A stretch of 64,000 nucleotides of DNA. Source: Hypericum androsaemum (Eukaryota; Streptophyta; Magnoliopsida; Malpighiales; Hypericaceae). A model generated the notes under the pieces. It worked only from the letters and a program-made list of their open reading frames with translations. It made no database searches and had not been told where the DNA came from. The stretch spans positions 7,361,001 through 7,425,000 of the forward strand of contig OZ023192.1 of the NCBI GenBank assembly GCA_963995505.1, written 5' to 3'. Shown one piece after another: positions 23,657 to 36,500 of the stretch (the stretch's first letter is position 1; each line of letters begins with the position of its first letter). Position numbers and translations under genes: made by a program.

Positions 23657-25363
23657 GGGTAAATTATTCTCAAGTTTTTCGTGTTTGACTAAAATGATAA
23701 TAAAGTCTTCCGTGTTTGAAAAATGATTCTCCTGTTCCCCTTTTTTGGTTTTAATGTTGGATATTTTTAAAGCCGCAAGTTCATTGGCGCCCGTAATAAA
23801 TTAATTTCTGAAGTTGTTTTCTTGCAACTTGCGGCTGCCAGTTAACTGGCGACCGCAAGTCTACCCAGACAGATTCAAACTTCATGCCTCTTGAGTTCAA
23901 ATTCAAGAGAATTGACCCAAACCCATAAGCCACCATTCATGAACGTTCCAGAAATATTTATGGGTAATGAAGAGGCTCCAATGATGAATCCAAACCCCTT
24001 AAATAGCAATTAACGTATTCTCATTTTCTAAATGAAATCCTCCCTTCCTACACCTACGAAAAGTATCATCAGAATCCATATAGCATGTTCTTGGTGAGTC
24101 AAGGTCGTACAAACCTTGAACCAGATTACAATGTTAAGAGCGTGAATGTATCCTGATGGCAAGTGTTCGCTGACCCGTTGTGCTCACGAATTTATTCGGA
24201 AGGTTGAACCTTGTCTGAAAGAATCTTCACAAGATCCTTCACGCTCGTGCCACAATAAAAACTCATCTTCCTATCCGAATTATTTGATAACATTTATTAT
24301 ACGTACGAGTCCTTGGCTGACGTCGACGACTCCTTTTTTTCAATTTTGTCACTAAAATGATAAAAATACCCTTAAAACAAACAAAAATTCATCTCCTTCC
24401 TCTTCCTTCGACTCCCTTGGCAGAGCTCCACCGTCGAATATCAAACTGCTCCCGACGTTCAAGTTGAAACTCGCCGTACATGACGAATTTCAATTTGAAA
24501 ACAGGGAGTTACCAAGTACCTGCAGTAGTAGGCGTTGGATAGTGGAACCCATCATTAGCGAGGGAGATATTACTACGTCAAGGCACCTTAGTCAACTGGA
24601 CCCCGAACTGGATCCCCACCAAGTCACATCCACGAAGGTCTGGGTGTCATCGCCGGCGGTTTCAATGGAGGTCTGGGTGTCGTCGCTGACGGTTTCAACT
24701 GGGTCCCCACCAAGGCACTTTACCTGGCGAACACCGTCCCGTTCCCAACAACGATCGGGAGGCCAGTCATGTCGGCGAGGACAGCATTGGAGGTGGAGAC
24801 CATACTCATCATGCTTGAACCCGATGAAGACCTGCCATGACTTTAACCAGACTCGATCGTGGTTCAAACCCGTAGGGTCGATTTGAACTGGTACAACTAC
24901 CTGGCGGGGTCGGTTGGGGTGATCTTGGTCCCCCCGATGTACGTGTAGGACACGAATAGGACCGTGCAATGGCGGAAGAGTCCATCAGATGTGGGCAGCA
25001 GCAGAAGGGCCCCTCAAGATTTGGGCAGCGAAACCGTGCCAAGGTGGATGGGGATGTCTCGGGGGTCTTTCATCGACGCTGGTCAGTGTGCACCGTTGTC
25101 TCGAAAGCCATTCGGTTTGGGTAGGCCAACACCACCGTCGGCGGACAAATTTGATATTCGGCGGTGGAGCTCCAGCAAGGGAGTGGAAGGAAAAGGAAGG
25201 AGATAAATTTTTGTTTATTTTTAAGAGTATTTAATTACAAAAATAAAAAAAAGTCGTCTACGTATAATAAAATAAAATATGAAAATAGAAAAATTATTTT
25301 TGAAATACGGAAGACTTTATCGACGATTTAGTTAAACACGATGAGCTTGAGAGTAATTTTTTT
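23657..25363. mobile_element. Non-autonomous Mutator-like element with long TIRs, 1.7 kb
   Basis: The left arm (23657-23740, starting GGGTAAATTATTCTCAAG) is inverted at the right end (25280-25363). A second inverted block pairs about 24310-24450 with 25147-25285, including 'gagctccaccg(t/c)cgaatatcaaa'. The left arm therefore carries about 570 bp extra between the blocks. Flanks are TTTATTCTA (23648-23656) and ATTATTCTA (25364-25372), a 9-bp duplication with one mismatch. The GC-richer middle (24450-25150) has overlapping open frames on both strands but no recognisable protein. It has the plan of a MULE or Pack-MULE. Confidence 0.72.
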
Positions 25364-25822
25364 ATTATTCTATAGTGTCAATGATATGTAATGCACCATC
25401 TCGGACACTGGAGTGCATTTTCTTTTAAAAAAAGAAATCACGACAATTTTTGAAATGGGTAACAAACTAACTTTTTTTTTTCCTAAATGATGAATTTTTA
25501 AAACATAAAAACAATAAATTGCCTTCACCCGTCCGAAACATTTTAAAAATAGTTTTATTTGAGAATTTTATTCGTTTGATACTCATTTTGAGAATTTAAT
25601 TAAAATTTTCCCAACAGGGAAAAAAAATCTAGAAAAACGGTACTTCATTTTTGCCCCGATTGTGTAGAATTTAAAGGTAAAGGGCGATTAGAATTAATAT
25701 TTTGCGTCACCTTTCCAACTTAAAAGCCGTACCCTGAGGTGCATGTGGCTGAGTTTTGATTATCCAAAGCTGTGTGGAGCCGTCAACACCGAAATCTCTC
25801 ACAACCCCAATAATTATTAAAG

Positions 25823-26897
25823 GGAGAAATCACTCTCGTGTCCCTGTAATTTGGTATATTCGCTGCTCATCTCTCTATTATGGTGATCGATTAAAAATTC
25901 TTCATATTTTGGCAAAATTAAACTCTCGGAACTTTCGTTGACGTTATAAATAAATTTTTTATTTTATCTTTGAAATGACTGTTATACCCTTACTCCGATA
26001 AAAAAAACTGCGATCATCTTCTCCGGCCCTCTCTCCAGCGGCAACCAAAATCATCTAAAAAAAAATCATCAAATTGCGAACTAGGGCCGGTGAGCACGAA
26101 GCGAATTATGGCTGGGGAATTCAGGATGACATCAACCTTCAAATTATGAAATCCCCAATTCTCATGGATCAATCCTAAATCCCAATTGCGGTATTTTCTT
26201 CTCTCCCTCGTCTCACGTACATCGGAGGTATTGCGGCATAGCACGCGGCGAGGCCGGCCTCCTAGTCCCTCCTCCTCGCCGCCTCCACTCCTCGGTCGCT
26301 CCCGCTCCCCCAGCGGCTGCTCCTCCGCACAAGCTTCTCGTGGTCAGGGGTCTCCACCTCAGCCCCCTCGCCGACCTCCATGATCGCTGGACCCGCGGTC
26401 GCACCTCTAGTTTTTGGATCTTCATCTCCGGTATCCTCGCCGCGCCATTGCAGCTACGAGGGTGCGAAGCTCGGGAGAGGCGGCGGGGGCGTGGGGAACG
26501 TGTCGGAAGGGAGACTTGACGGAGGAACGATCCCGCCGGCGACGGACCCCGAGGACTAGCCTGAGCCGGCGATGAAGGAGGAAGAAACTGCTCCGATGCC
26601 TTCGCCGGGGGAGCAGGAGGCGAGATGAGAGGGGATCTCAGCGTGGGCAAAGTCGCTGAGGAAGGTGCCCGGTATTCGTGAGTTTCATGGAGTAGCTAAA
26701 GTGGGCCGCTGCGAAAAGTGATGACTTTTCCTTTACTTTTAGGTCAAGGGTAGAAAAGTCATGAGAAAAATGGTTGATGAGTGAAGAATTCCAGAATATA
26801 ATTTTACCAAATTATGAAGAATTTTTAATTGATTGTCATAATATTGGAAGTGAATGACAAATATACTAAACAACGGAGACTTGAGAATAATTTTCCC
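25823..26897. mobile_element. Mutator-like element (Pack-MULE-like), 1.08 kb
   Basis: A perfect 9-bp target duplication TTATTAAAG (25814-25822 and 26898-26906) encloses long inverted repeats of about 150 bp. These begin GGAGAAATCACTCTC on the left and GGGAAAATTATTCTC on the right, read inward. Both arms share 'gat(c/t)(g/a)attaaaaattcttcat', allowing for strand. The termini resemble those of the element at 23657. Between the arms (about 26200-26680) is a sharply GC-rich stretch with long overlapping frames on both strands rich in Pro, Arg, Ser and Ala. It looks like captured gene DNA but is not identifiable. Confidence 0.85.
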
Positions 26898-26906
26898 TTA
26901 TTAAAG

Positions 26907-27490
26907 TGGCAAACAGTGCAAAGGCGGATATCAATTTCTCACTCATCATCCATCCATCTTCATGTGTCCTGCTCTCATGCGCAAACTTTCTTTTACAAAG
27001 CTTGCAATATTTTTATTTTCTTCATAAAAAACCGTGCAATCTGTGCAAAAAAGGAACGCTTCAACTTTGAATTGTCTATATCATTAGTATAAGAATTTTT
27101 TCTGAATTCACTTTCAGGCAACAATAAAGTTGCAATTTTATGACAAAGTTCACATCTATCAAACATCTAGGCTCTACTCTTTTTTTAGAAGGGAGGTGCG
27201 AAATCTATATTATAAAAGTTGGATTACAATACGGGAAGAAAAAAATATAAACAAAGAACGAAGACACTAAAACAGAATATGAAACCACTTCGACAAAAGA
27301 CATAGAGGCATGGGTGGAGGCGAAGGATAAACGAGAGGCTACGAGAGCCGAATGTCCAAGACAGAAGGTGACGAGAATAGCAACAGCTAATAACCACGAG
27401 GTTGCATCATAGACACAACCTCGTGGGCATTTAGAGCCAAGGTCGGACGAATCCAACCAAAACAAGGCTATATTCTTGCTTCAACCAAAA
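26907..27490. other. Intergenic DNA
   Basis: AT-rich spacer. A minus-strand 86-codon open frame (27205-27465) loosely resembles the tails of plant LINE reading frames, but I cannot support a call. Confidence 0.3.
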
Positions 27491-28243
27491 AGGTTTCGAG
27501 TGTTGGATATGTTAGTAGTTGATTATTTTCTTGTCATGCAATTTTTGGATATAAGTTTAAGCAATATCATGTAACAAATGTAATTGGACATTATTGAATA
27601 AATTGAGAATACTCACAATAACTGTTTGAGCAAACCGTAGAAATATGACCTCTTTATAGCTCGTGTTCTCCGGTATTAGCCCTCTTCTTGATGATAACTT
27701 TTTTGGATTTAATATTGGATGAGGCCATAGCAAGTCATGTGCCCTTGAACTCTTATTATTTGCCTTATAGCTTTAGGCCTCAATGGACAAAAGAGTTCTA
27801 AAGGTACAATGCCCAATCGCGTGAATAATATAAAGTACTATTGAATACCTTTCGAACCTTTGGTGGTGTAGAACTTCGATACTATGCAAAATAAGAATGC
27901 TATGCACTAATCTAAGGGGGAGAGACAAGAGTATAATGGCGGTCATTAATCGTCCTATTTAACCATGGTCAATAAATGAGCGGTTACAATCATTAACGCC
28001 CCCTATTAACCACGATCAATAAATGAGCAATGACCGAAGTCATAAATCTCGAATTCATGATGACCGGTCAAACCCACAACACTTTGAAGCCAATTTTTAT
28101 TCACCCCGAGAATTGATTTTTTGCAAGTGTCATTCATCGTTACGAAACTTTCTCTTTCTAATCAACCTCTTAAGCCCAAGCCCAACATACACCTTGATGT
28201 TGGACAAACCTCCTCAATGGATTAAAAATCTAATTCTCTAACA
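27490..28243 (-). mobile_element. LTR of a copia element (3' LTR, minus orientation)
   Basis: The right end, read on the minus strand, begins TGTTAGAGAATTAGATTTTT. That is an LTR start preceded by a short G-rich tract (GTAGGGGAC). 27935-28243 is clearly similar to 35045-35459, with shared blocks such as 'gatgaccggtcaaacccaca', 'gtcattcatcgttac' and 'aaacctcctcaat' (or gccaacctcctcaat). The left end is uncertain. It lies downstream, on the minus strand, of the copia RNase H at 28843. Confidence 0.6.
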
Positions 28244-28842
28244 GTCCCCTACATGAATGCAATTGGCTGATATGCTATGATATGAGCCTACCAATTGTAC
28301 ATGCAACTTTAGAGTTCTGCGAGAAGTTGTTGCATCAAAAAAGGTGGTTGATAGCCTTGAACCTTCTTTAGTAAAATACCTTCGGATATATTTGCCAACC
28401 AGTGGATGCGATGTCTTGAACTTTTTAACAATTTATGTATACCAAGACAAAGGTACTCACACAACTCCTTCTCAAACCACTACTTGATTCTTTGTTGTTG
28501 TCTATTTTGGCCCTAGACTGCCTTAGAAACTTCATCGAATGCTCTAGAGATTTAGCCCTTAAATCATCTCATAGAAGCGGCCCTTTCACATTCAATATAG
28601 GTGATCTCTTATAAGGAGTATCCTGTCATACCCCACTTATATATACTCGAAGTATAAAGATCATTAAAAGCTTAAAGCTTAACCTTTTCATGGACATGTC
28701 TATCACTCTTTCATCGTAGGTATAGGTAAGGAACTTAATTGTCCGAGTGTTTTGTTCGACTCTAGCCTCACAATTCGATTGTCCTATTGAACCTGCAGAT
28801 CGGGGTTTATGCCACAGGTTGGGTTGCCATCATAGATTTAAG

Positions 28843-29795
28843 TCATTTAGTGGGCTTTAATCCTATTCCTCTCGATGATGCCTCCACTAGGTCTCTCATT
28901 AGACCTTTGGTTAATGGATTCACGATATTTTCTTTTGACTTTACATAGTCTATAGATACCACACCCTTTCTCAATAACGTTCTCACAGATTTATATCTAC
29001 GACGTATATATCTAGACTTTCCATTATACAAGTTACTTTGTGCTCTTCTAATAGCTGACTGACTATCACAGTGCACGCTAATGAGAGGCACTGGTTTTGA
29101 CCACATTGGTATATCCTCCAAGAAATTTCAGAACCAATCTGCCTCTTCAGTTGCTATATCCAACACTATGTATTCTGATTCCATAGTTGATCTAGCAATG
29201 CAAGTTTATCTGCATGATCTCCACGAGACCGCCCGCTGCTCCTCCAATTGTAAATATGTAACCGTTAGTGGATTTTATATTCTTGGAGACCGAGATCCAG
29301 TTCGCGTTTGAATATCCTTTAAGAACGGCTGGATGTCTCATTTAGTGTAATCCATAGTTAGCAGTGTACCTTAGGTATCTAAGGACTCTAACTATCACTT
29401 TTCAGTGTTTCACTGAGATTACTCTATATCTCAATAATATGTTTACCAATTTTGCAATATCCGATCTAGTAAAGTCCTTGAGATACATTAGACTGCCTAT
29501 AACTCTAGAATAATCTAGTTATCGCACGCTTTCTCCGCAATTCTTACAGAGACTTGACACCACTTTCATAGGGGTTCTGGCAATAATATTGCTATCCTTA
29601 TCAAAATTTTCAAGTATTTTTTTTGACATAGTAACCTTGAAAAAGTACGTAACCTTCTGAATTCTTGGTAATTTTTATCCCAAGTATTACATCAGCTTGT
29701 CCCAAGTCTTTCATATCAAAACTCTACGACAACATTCTCTTGGTAATTTGGATATTATGATCAACTTGTCATCTACGTAGAGACATATGGTGACA
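28843..29795 (-). pseudogene. Copia retrotransposon pol remnant: reverse transcriptase and RNase H
   Basis: On the minus strand the RT active-site YVDD is at 29768-29779 (context ICLYVDDKLII). Downstream are pieces of the connection region and then the copia RNase H end at 28843-29121 (HCDSQSAIRRAQS, then SRYIRRRY, VKSKENIVNPLTKGL). Several frame breaks and stops separate the blocks, so it is inactive. RT sequence stops at about 29795, where other DNA begins. Confidence 0.8.
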
Positions 29796-29799
29796 CCAA

Positions 29800-32700
29800 C
29801 AAAATTATAACAATTGGAGTTCGAAGTTAAAGTTGGTGGGCTCAATATAGATAGCATATTTCTGTATCAATTTGAGTATGTGTACGTACTAGATATAGGG
29901 GAAGAGGATGACAAGGCACCAAGAGTGAAAATGAAGAGGACGATTGCACAACTTTCCCGAGTTAAGATAAAAATTCGGGATCAAAACCACATATTTAATC
30001 CCGATTGAAGGAGCAAAGAGACGTCTGGCTAATGACGTTAAATTAGCGCTTATTGGGAGACAACCCAATTTAATTTTTCCCTTCTTAGGTTTTAATTAGT
30101 TCATTAGATTTTTTTTTAATTTTAGAATACTTACTTGGGTCGAATCGATTCTTCTATTTTTTCAGGAAAAAAGAGAAAAAAAGGGAAGTTGAGACGAGGA
30201 AGCCATTGCGCCACGAAGTGAACATAATATTTGGTAACTTTTCGCAATGACAAAGGGTTACACGGGACGAGAAAAACCAAACAACTACGAAATTACTCGC
30301 GGTGATCAGAAATCCTCGCTACGAGGTGGACAGAGATTTTCAACTAAAATTCGTCCCTTCTCGCAGCGACAAGCCCGTCTCTTGCCGACCAAAGAAAGAT
30401 TCTATATGCCCACACTGATAATTTTAGTCCTAATTGGATTCTCTTTCAGAATTTCAACTGGTTTTAGACTCTCTTTCACTCCATTATTCTTTTCTTTTAT
30501 TATTTTATATAAATCCCTGTTACGATTAATTTAACCTATACTCTTACAGGAACATCAAGGCATTCTCGTTATCCAAGCTTCATCGTTATTTTCTTTTTGA
30601 CAGAAATTTTCACCATGCCTCCAAAGAAGAACAAAGTCACACCCACAAATCAAGCTCACCTTCGCAACACATACAAGGCTTCGAGATGATACGAAGCCCG
30701 GATGCGAGCTACCACCTCCTCCGACAAGCGATACACCACACGAGGGAGCCCTTGATCCCTAAACTCATTTGTTTTGTTTAAATTAATTTATTGTTTTTAT
30801 TTTTTCGTGTCTTGTTATGTCTTATGTGTTTTATATTATTATTATTATTATTATTTTAGGGAGTCACTAGTATATCATGTTTAGAGTCAACCTACACCAC
30901 GAGGACATGTTGTTTAGTGTGTGTTGCGTGTCAAGTCAACCACCTGCTTGAACTTGCAACCTTGAATTTTTGACCCCTTAGCAACTTAATATCCTTAGGA
31001 AAGCTCATGCCAAGATGAAACTAGCAAGGAGAGGATAAAGCCCATATTGAGAAGTAGTTTTTACTTTTCAAAAATCTCATAATTGGATTAAGTGATCACT
31101 AGTGTACAAGACTGATATAACACTTGAGAGAATTCGGGTGGCACGGCTGTAGTAACCAATTTTCGCATGTATCATAAATATATTTTAACTGACTTATGTG
31201 AGGATTAACCGAGTGGTGTATAAAAAACTTGCTGCCCTTCTAAGTTGTGAAAAGACAAAAAAAAATGTTTTTAAGGAATGGAAAAGAAAGGAAGGAAAAT
31301 TGAATGTGGAATGTGAATGTGGAATGTGAATGAATGCTAGCAGAAGGACAGTAGTCAGGTAAATAATTGGAGTTGATGTTGCCTCCGGCCTGGCTAGGAT
31401 GTAGCTTGAGGATCGTTATAGGTGTACAATCAGAGCAATAAAAAGTTATAAACCGGCCTATTGACATCTGAGAGTGAAGTCCCAAGGGGAACTACTTTAA
31501 TTTGTGGGTTGGACTTTAATTGTGAAATTGACTTGGCATGAGGATTCCTAGGGATAGTTTGTTGTTGATGGTTCATTAGTTCAATGTGGTTAAAATTTAA
31601 GTGCTCGTGTTGACAATATCTATTTGCATGTTCTATATGAGTCTTTAGCATTTTGAGTCAAAGTCTTAGTTTTGAGTCTTGCTTGGGGACAAGCAAAGTT
31701 TAAGTGTGGGGATGTTTGATGTGTGTCTAAAACACGCATTAAAAATATAGGATTTCGAGTTATTTTTGCATGTTTATCTTTATTTCGGTATCATTCTAGT
31801 AAATATTTTAGTTTTGGGTGACTAATGGGTTCTTTGTGCTAAATTGTAGGAAAAGAGACAAATTTGGAAAGGAATTATACTTGAAGAAGGAGTCCAGCAG
31901 GGACAGCTGACTTTGAAGCATATTTTGGCAATTTTGGAGCTGAATTAGAGGATATCTATTAGACGGACAAATGTAGATCTTTCTTCTCTCTTTTCGTGGG
32001 TATAAAGAACGCCTAAATCGGAGATCAAAAGAGAAAGTTAACTCTAAAATACTGAAGACTAATCTGACAGATTTTATTGACGAATATTCGGAACAATAAT
32101 AGAAATTCTGTCTTTTGCATCACTGAGGACTCTTGGACGACCCTTGTAGGTTTTTAGAGTTAGAAGGACTTATATATAAGCCTCTAGACTTATTTTTAAC
32201 TATAACTTTTCATTGCAGAGAACTAGACCTAATTTTATTATGCCTTTATCATGACTATGAAGAACTAAACTTCTAGGTTGATTCGAGGGAGAAGACCCAG
32301 GTTTCGATTGTGAGGATCTTGGTTATTTAATTTAATTTAGTAGCATTTACTTATTCCTTGTATTTATTATTGTTCTTGAATGGTTTGCGGTTGTGGATTT
32401 ATTCTAGAAGATATTTTTTATTGATTCTTGATTAGCGATTGCAGTTAGGAATTGAACTAGGAGCAAAGTTAATTCAGCGAGGAACAGTTGTTACCAAACT
32501 AATTAACTAGGAATAAGTAAGGCTAGTTTGTAGATACCAAGGTTTTGAGAATAATCGCTAGGAGTAGGAACATCTGTTCTTAATGCTATTATCTTATAGA
32601 ATAGAAATTAGTTGATATTCTATCTACTAGGTGATAAACAACTAGTTAGGCGGTCGTTTGGCTAGTTGATTGTTGGATGTTTGTGGTCTCTTTGCGGTTG

Positions 32701-33010
32701 CGGGAGATTTACGCCTATTTGCTACATGTATTAGATTATCTTTTGTGATCCAGTGATCAACCAACCTGTCGTGGTACTCCAATCTCGTATCTGCCACTTT
32801 TTTCTCATTGATTTTTACTCTTACTTCTCTCTTCTGTGTTTTGTTGATTTCATTTGATCTACAAATCTCTTAAACCCCCCCTTTTACTTTCGTTTAAATA
32901 GTTAGATTAATTGAGTATTCGTTCCTCCTTGGATCTGACTCGGTATTTCTGCTTTCTTACTACAAATTAGTGAGCCGTGAATATCGATTTATTTTGAGGG
33001 GCCTCGACAC
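29800..33010 (+). mobile_element. Gypsy (Tat/Athila-type) 3' fragment with LTR
   Basis: The tract at about 30020-30075 ('aatgacgttaaattagcgct', then 'attgggagacaaccca') is the motif typical of the region after pol in Tat/Athila elements. Another hallmark lies at 31680-31715 ('gcttggggacaagcaaag', then 'aagtgtgggga'), a polypurine tract directly before an LTR that starts near 31713 (TGTTTGATGTG). The LTR runs to about 33009 (...GGGGCCTCGACA). No intact reading frame and no 5' LTR are present. Family placement rests on recall of these motifs. A (TTA)n microsatellite lies at about 30834-30855. Confidence 0.6.
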
Positions 33011-33359
33011 GCTCGTCATACATCAGAAGTAATCTCAACTGAAAGTCCACAATCATAATGCCATCATATGATAAGCTACTAAATGCGAGATATAACAGTC
33101 ATATGTCATTTATGCGACATACTTCCTTCCATAACCACGACACTAAAAATTCAATATACTAGACCAATAAAGTGGTACATAGAATCAATAATAGTCCACA
33201 ATCATATCTCATAGAGACTTTCTTATTTTCCCATAAACCATAATGTATATATCAATAATGAAACAAGAAAACTATAATGTATATGAGAAACGTATTAGTG
33301 AGCTCAGAGTGTCATCTATCAAAAGCAATCAGAAATACAACCAAGACACATTCTTAGTG

Positions 33360-33690
33360 CATGCTCTCTAAATTATTTTTGTTGTAATGGCTTTGTCAAA
33401 AGATCTGCAGTCATGAGATCTGTATTGATGTACTTAATAGACACCCTCCATTCCTGAACTTCCTCCTTAACAACAAGTACTTCAAATCCATGTGCTTCGC
33501 ACCTCTAGAGTATTTGTCGTTCTTGGAGAAAAATACTGCTGAGGAATTATCACAATAAATTTTTAGCGGCTTGCTAATGGTGTCGACAACTGCAAGTCCG
33601 AAAATAAAGTTCTCCAACCACTTTGCTTAGATCGAAGCCTCAAAATATGCCACGAATTCGGCTTCCATAGTGGATATAGCTGTTATAGTA
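33360..33690 (-). pseudogene. Second copia RNase H remnant
   Basis: The 33411-33617 frame reads KWLENFIFGL-type then VVDTISKPLKIYCDNSSAVF, KNDKYSRGAKHMDLKYL, the end of a copia RNase H domain with its C-D-N-S-A core. It differs from the copy at 28843, so it is a different element or subfamily. Frame breaks occur on both sides. Confidence 0.75.
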
Positions 33691-34612
33691 TGTTTGACAC
33701 TTTTTCATAATTGGTATTGGAATAATCGATGAATAAATGACAAAAAAATATACATGTATATAACATTAAAGTTTGGCCACTTTGTTGACTAACAAATATA
33801 AACTATAACATGTATAACATTAATATCAAGCAAGATCTATATCAAGATTCAACAAATCATCTTGAATAATCATTAATTATAATTTAGATTAATAATTCAT
33901 AACTCGTAACATCAAGAGTATTACCAACATTAAAATTGTAATTAATAACCTGCGAACTATTATTGGGATCTAATTTCTAAAATTTTCATCAGAAATTTAA
34001 TGGGTAAACCTTTATATTATCTTCCGGCTAATATCATAATGACCTAAATAATTAAAAACCCGTTTATTTATCTGAACCAATTAGATGTCCATTATCACAT
34101 AACCATCCAGATACTTCTTACATCCCAGACCACCACCACGGCCAAACGAACTTTACTAGCGGTCAACCTTAATGGGAAACAGAAACAAGAACCCCCGGAT
34201 AAAAGCAATTTCAAACCTTTCATTGAAACAATAAACCAATACGTTAACAAGAAAATTAATTATCCATGTATCGGTTATGGTCTTCCGTTAAGTCACCCAC
34301 TGTTTTCTAAACAAAAAAAAAAGCCCAAAACATGGAACAGCGGAAGAAGACAGGTTCCTGGAAAACCTTACCCAAAGCGGCAAATTCACTTTGACCCCTA
34401 AGTTTTGGCTTTTTTCTGTTTAGTCCCCTGTCTGGCGGAAATCTTACAGTTCAGTTCTATAATTTTGTAATCGTCAATTTCAGACCCCAAACCATAATAT
34501 GCATACACGAATCACATAAACTATATCAAACCTGTTCTGTAATTCATCATGCATACGAAATTATTTAAAACGCCAATCCAGGCAGAGAACAGAGACTCTC
34601 ATACCACATATA

Positions 34613-35459
34613 AATTAAATTACATAGATAATAAACGGAATGCGGAAGTGTACCTGGATTGGTCGATGTAGAGTAGTGCACATCTTCGCTATAGTTTAGG
34701 TTTCTCTCGCTTTCCTATCGTTTAGTCATACCCACCAATGGACGGCATTAGCATCTATTTATAAGCAGAGAGAGAACCAAGCTATATACCTAAATTCAAT
34801 TGGGCGCATCCATCAAGCTCCCAATGGTTGGTTGAGATTAAACTAATAACCACACTCATAATAGGACTCTAATTTATTAAAATAATTAATAATAGAGTTC
34901 AATTATATGAGGGCCATCTTAATAAAATTATCAAGAATTAATAAATAATTTTTACATATAAAACTCAAGATAAGTTTTTTTTGTGTGTCTCAAATTAGAG
35001 GAGGAGGTCCCTTTTTATAGGGTGACTTTGTGACCTCATTTAATTTTGAAATAATGGCAATCATTAATCTTCCTATTTAACTATGATCAATAAATGAGCA
35101 GTTATAGTCATTAATACCTCGTATTAACCACGGTCAATAAATGAGAGGTGACCGGAGTCATAAATCTCAAATTTATGATGACCGGTCAAACCCACATAAC
35201 TTCAAAGCCAATTTCTATTCACATCAAGAATTAGTTTTTCGCTAGTGTCATTCATCGTTACTTTAACTTTATTAACATGTTTCGCATTGATCATATTGAC
35301 ACCCAAAACTAATTGGCGTGACCTACATTAGCTCAAAATTCCTAAGAGATTATATTTAATTAGAATTCTCTTTCTAATCAATCTCTTAAGCCCAAGTCCA
35401 ACATACACCTTTATGTTGGGCCAACCTCCTCAATAGATTAAAAATTTAATTTTCCAATA
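34613..35459 (-). mobile_element. Copia-type LTR (5' LTR, minus orientation)
   Basis: Its right part (35045-35459) is similar to the LTR at 27935-28243. On the minus strand it carries a TATA box (CTTATAAATAGATGC, about 34755-34769). It is followed by a tRNA-iMet-like primer-binding site near 34601-34612 (TGGTATGAGAG). The minus-strand start is TATTGGAAAATT, a decayed TGTTGG. DNA to about 34100 reads as leader. It contains an insertion of about 100 bp relative to the LTR at 28 kb. Boundaries are approximate. Confidence 0.5.
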
Positions 35460-36224
35460 TCGAGAATCGAACAGATCTTAGATCAAACATAGGTCAATTC
35501 AAACAAAAGCATATAAACTAAACCAAAGCCAGATGAAGCCACAAACAAGTGTGACTCAAGAACAAAAGTAACACACAGATAGAAACTAAAGACAAAGGAA
35601 ATAGAACATTAAGCAAAGACATAAACCATAAAAGTAAAGCAATAAAAGTAAAGAGCCAGCTGCAAGGATCCTCAACCGAGCCTAGCAAGAACGAGAGTCG
35701 GTCAGAGGTGGACTGGACTAGGACGGTAGTCTTGGAGGTCAGGCCAACAGTGAACGGGGGAGCGAGGAGGTTCTTCCGAGATGGAGAACAGCGACCTAAA
35801 AATTGGACGGCGAGGTCGTGGACAGAGGACGACAGACGGTTGATGGCGGGTGACGACAAGAGGAAAGATGAGAGGATGGAGGAAGGGACGTGAAGAGACA
35901 GTGGAATGGACTTGAGGGGAAGTTGGAAGGGACGTGAAGGGACAATGAAGAGCAAGAAGATAAAAAAAAATATCTTGCTCCAACAAGAGAGAAAAACTCT
36001 CTCTAAAAACTTAGTGAGAGAAGGGACATCTACGCTCTACTCCTAGCTAGCCTATTTTATCATCCTTTACAATTTCTCTGTTGCAGTATATGTAAAAACG
36101 AATTGGATTTATAAATAGAAAGTTAGAGGTTTGCTGAATTTTAGGGTTGATTACCATTAAGTTTAATCTTGTGCATATAGTTCATTTCTGCTGCTTTAAA
36201 ATATAAAGATGCTCTTTCTCCGAA
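35460..36224. other. Unassigned DNA
   Basis: Two overlapping minus-strand open frames (35518-35955 and 35702-35986) and one plus-strand frame cover a less AT-rich patch at about 35650-35960. Their composition (Ser/Pro/Leu-rich) fits no family I know. I see no gene. Confidence 0.35.
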
Positions 36225-36500
36225 ATGACATTTATTTAGGTTTATTGTCATAGACCTCATCCTCGGCCTGAAGTTGACTTGAGAGAGGGGCTTCTGAAGA
36301 GTTCGGGTGGAGGTCGATTCGGCCCTGGCTATCCTCTGCATAAACTAAGATGTTGCTAGGGACCACCCTCTGGCGTTCTTGACCTCTAAAACCCCAGAGT
36401 TGCTTGCGAAGGCTTGGAAGGTTGATATTCAGCACACCTGGCATGAAGGCAACCGAGTGATGAATGTACTCTCGAAGCACGCCTTGGAGATTTTTTTTTA
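36225..36500 (+). pseudogene. LINE RNase H domain remnant
   Basis: Plus-strand reading with one or more breaks gives RVRVEVDSALAI and, further on, ELLAKAWKVDIQHTWHEGNR with VMNVLSKHAL. These are the EVDS and HxxxEGN...D/N-LSK hallmarks of the RNase H domain at the end of plant LINE polyproteins. The neighbouring DNA gives no RT. It is opposite in strand to the LINE at 57-64 kb. Confidence 0.6.

Noticed and set aside
24464..25206. Overlapping long open frames on both strands
   Set aside because: They lie inside the Mutator-like element, overlap each other and match no protein family I can recognise; they follow from GC-rich cargo.
26213..26650. 145-codon minus-strand frame, Pro/Arg-rich
   Set aside because: Low stop density is expected from the GC-rich cargo of the element at 25823; it has no start context, splice sites or homology.
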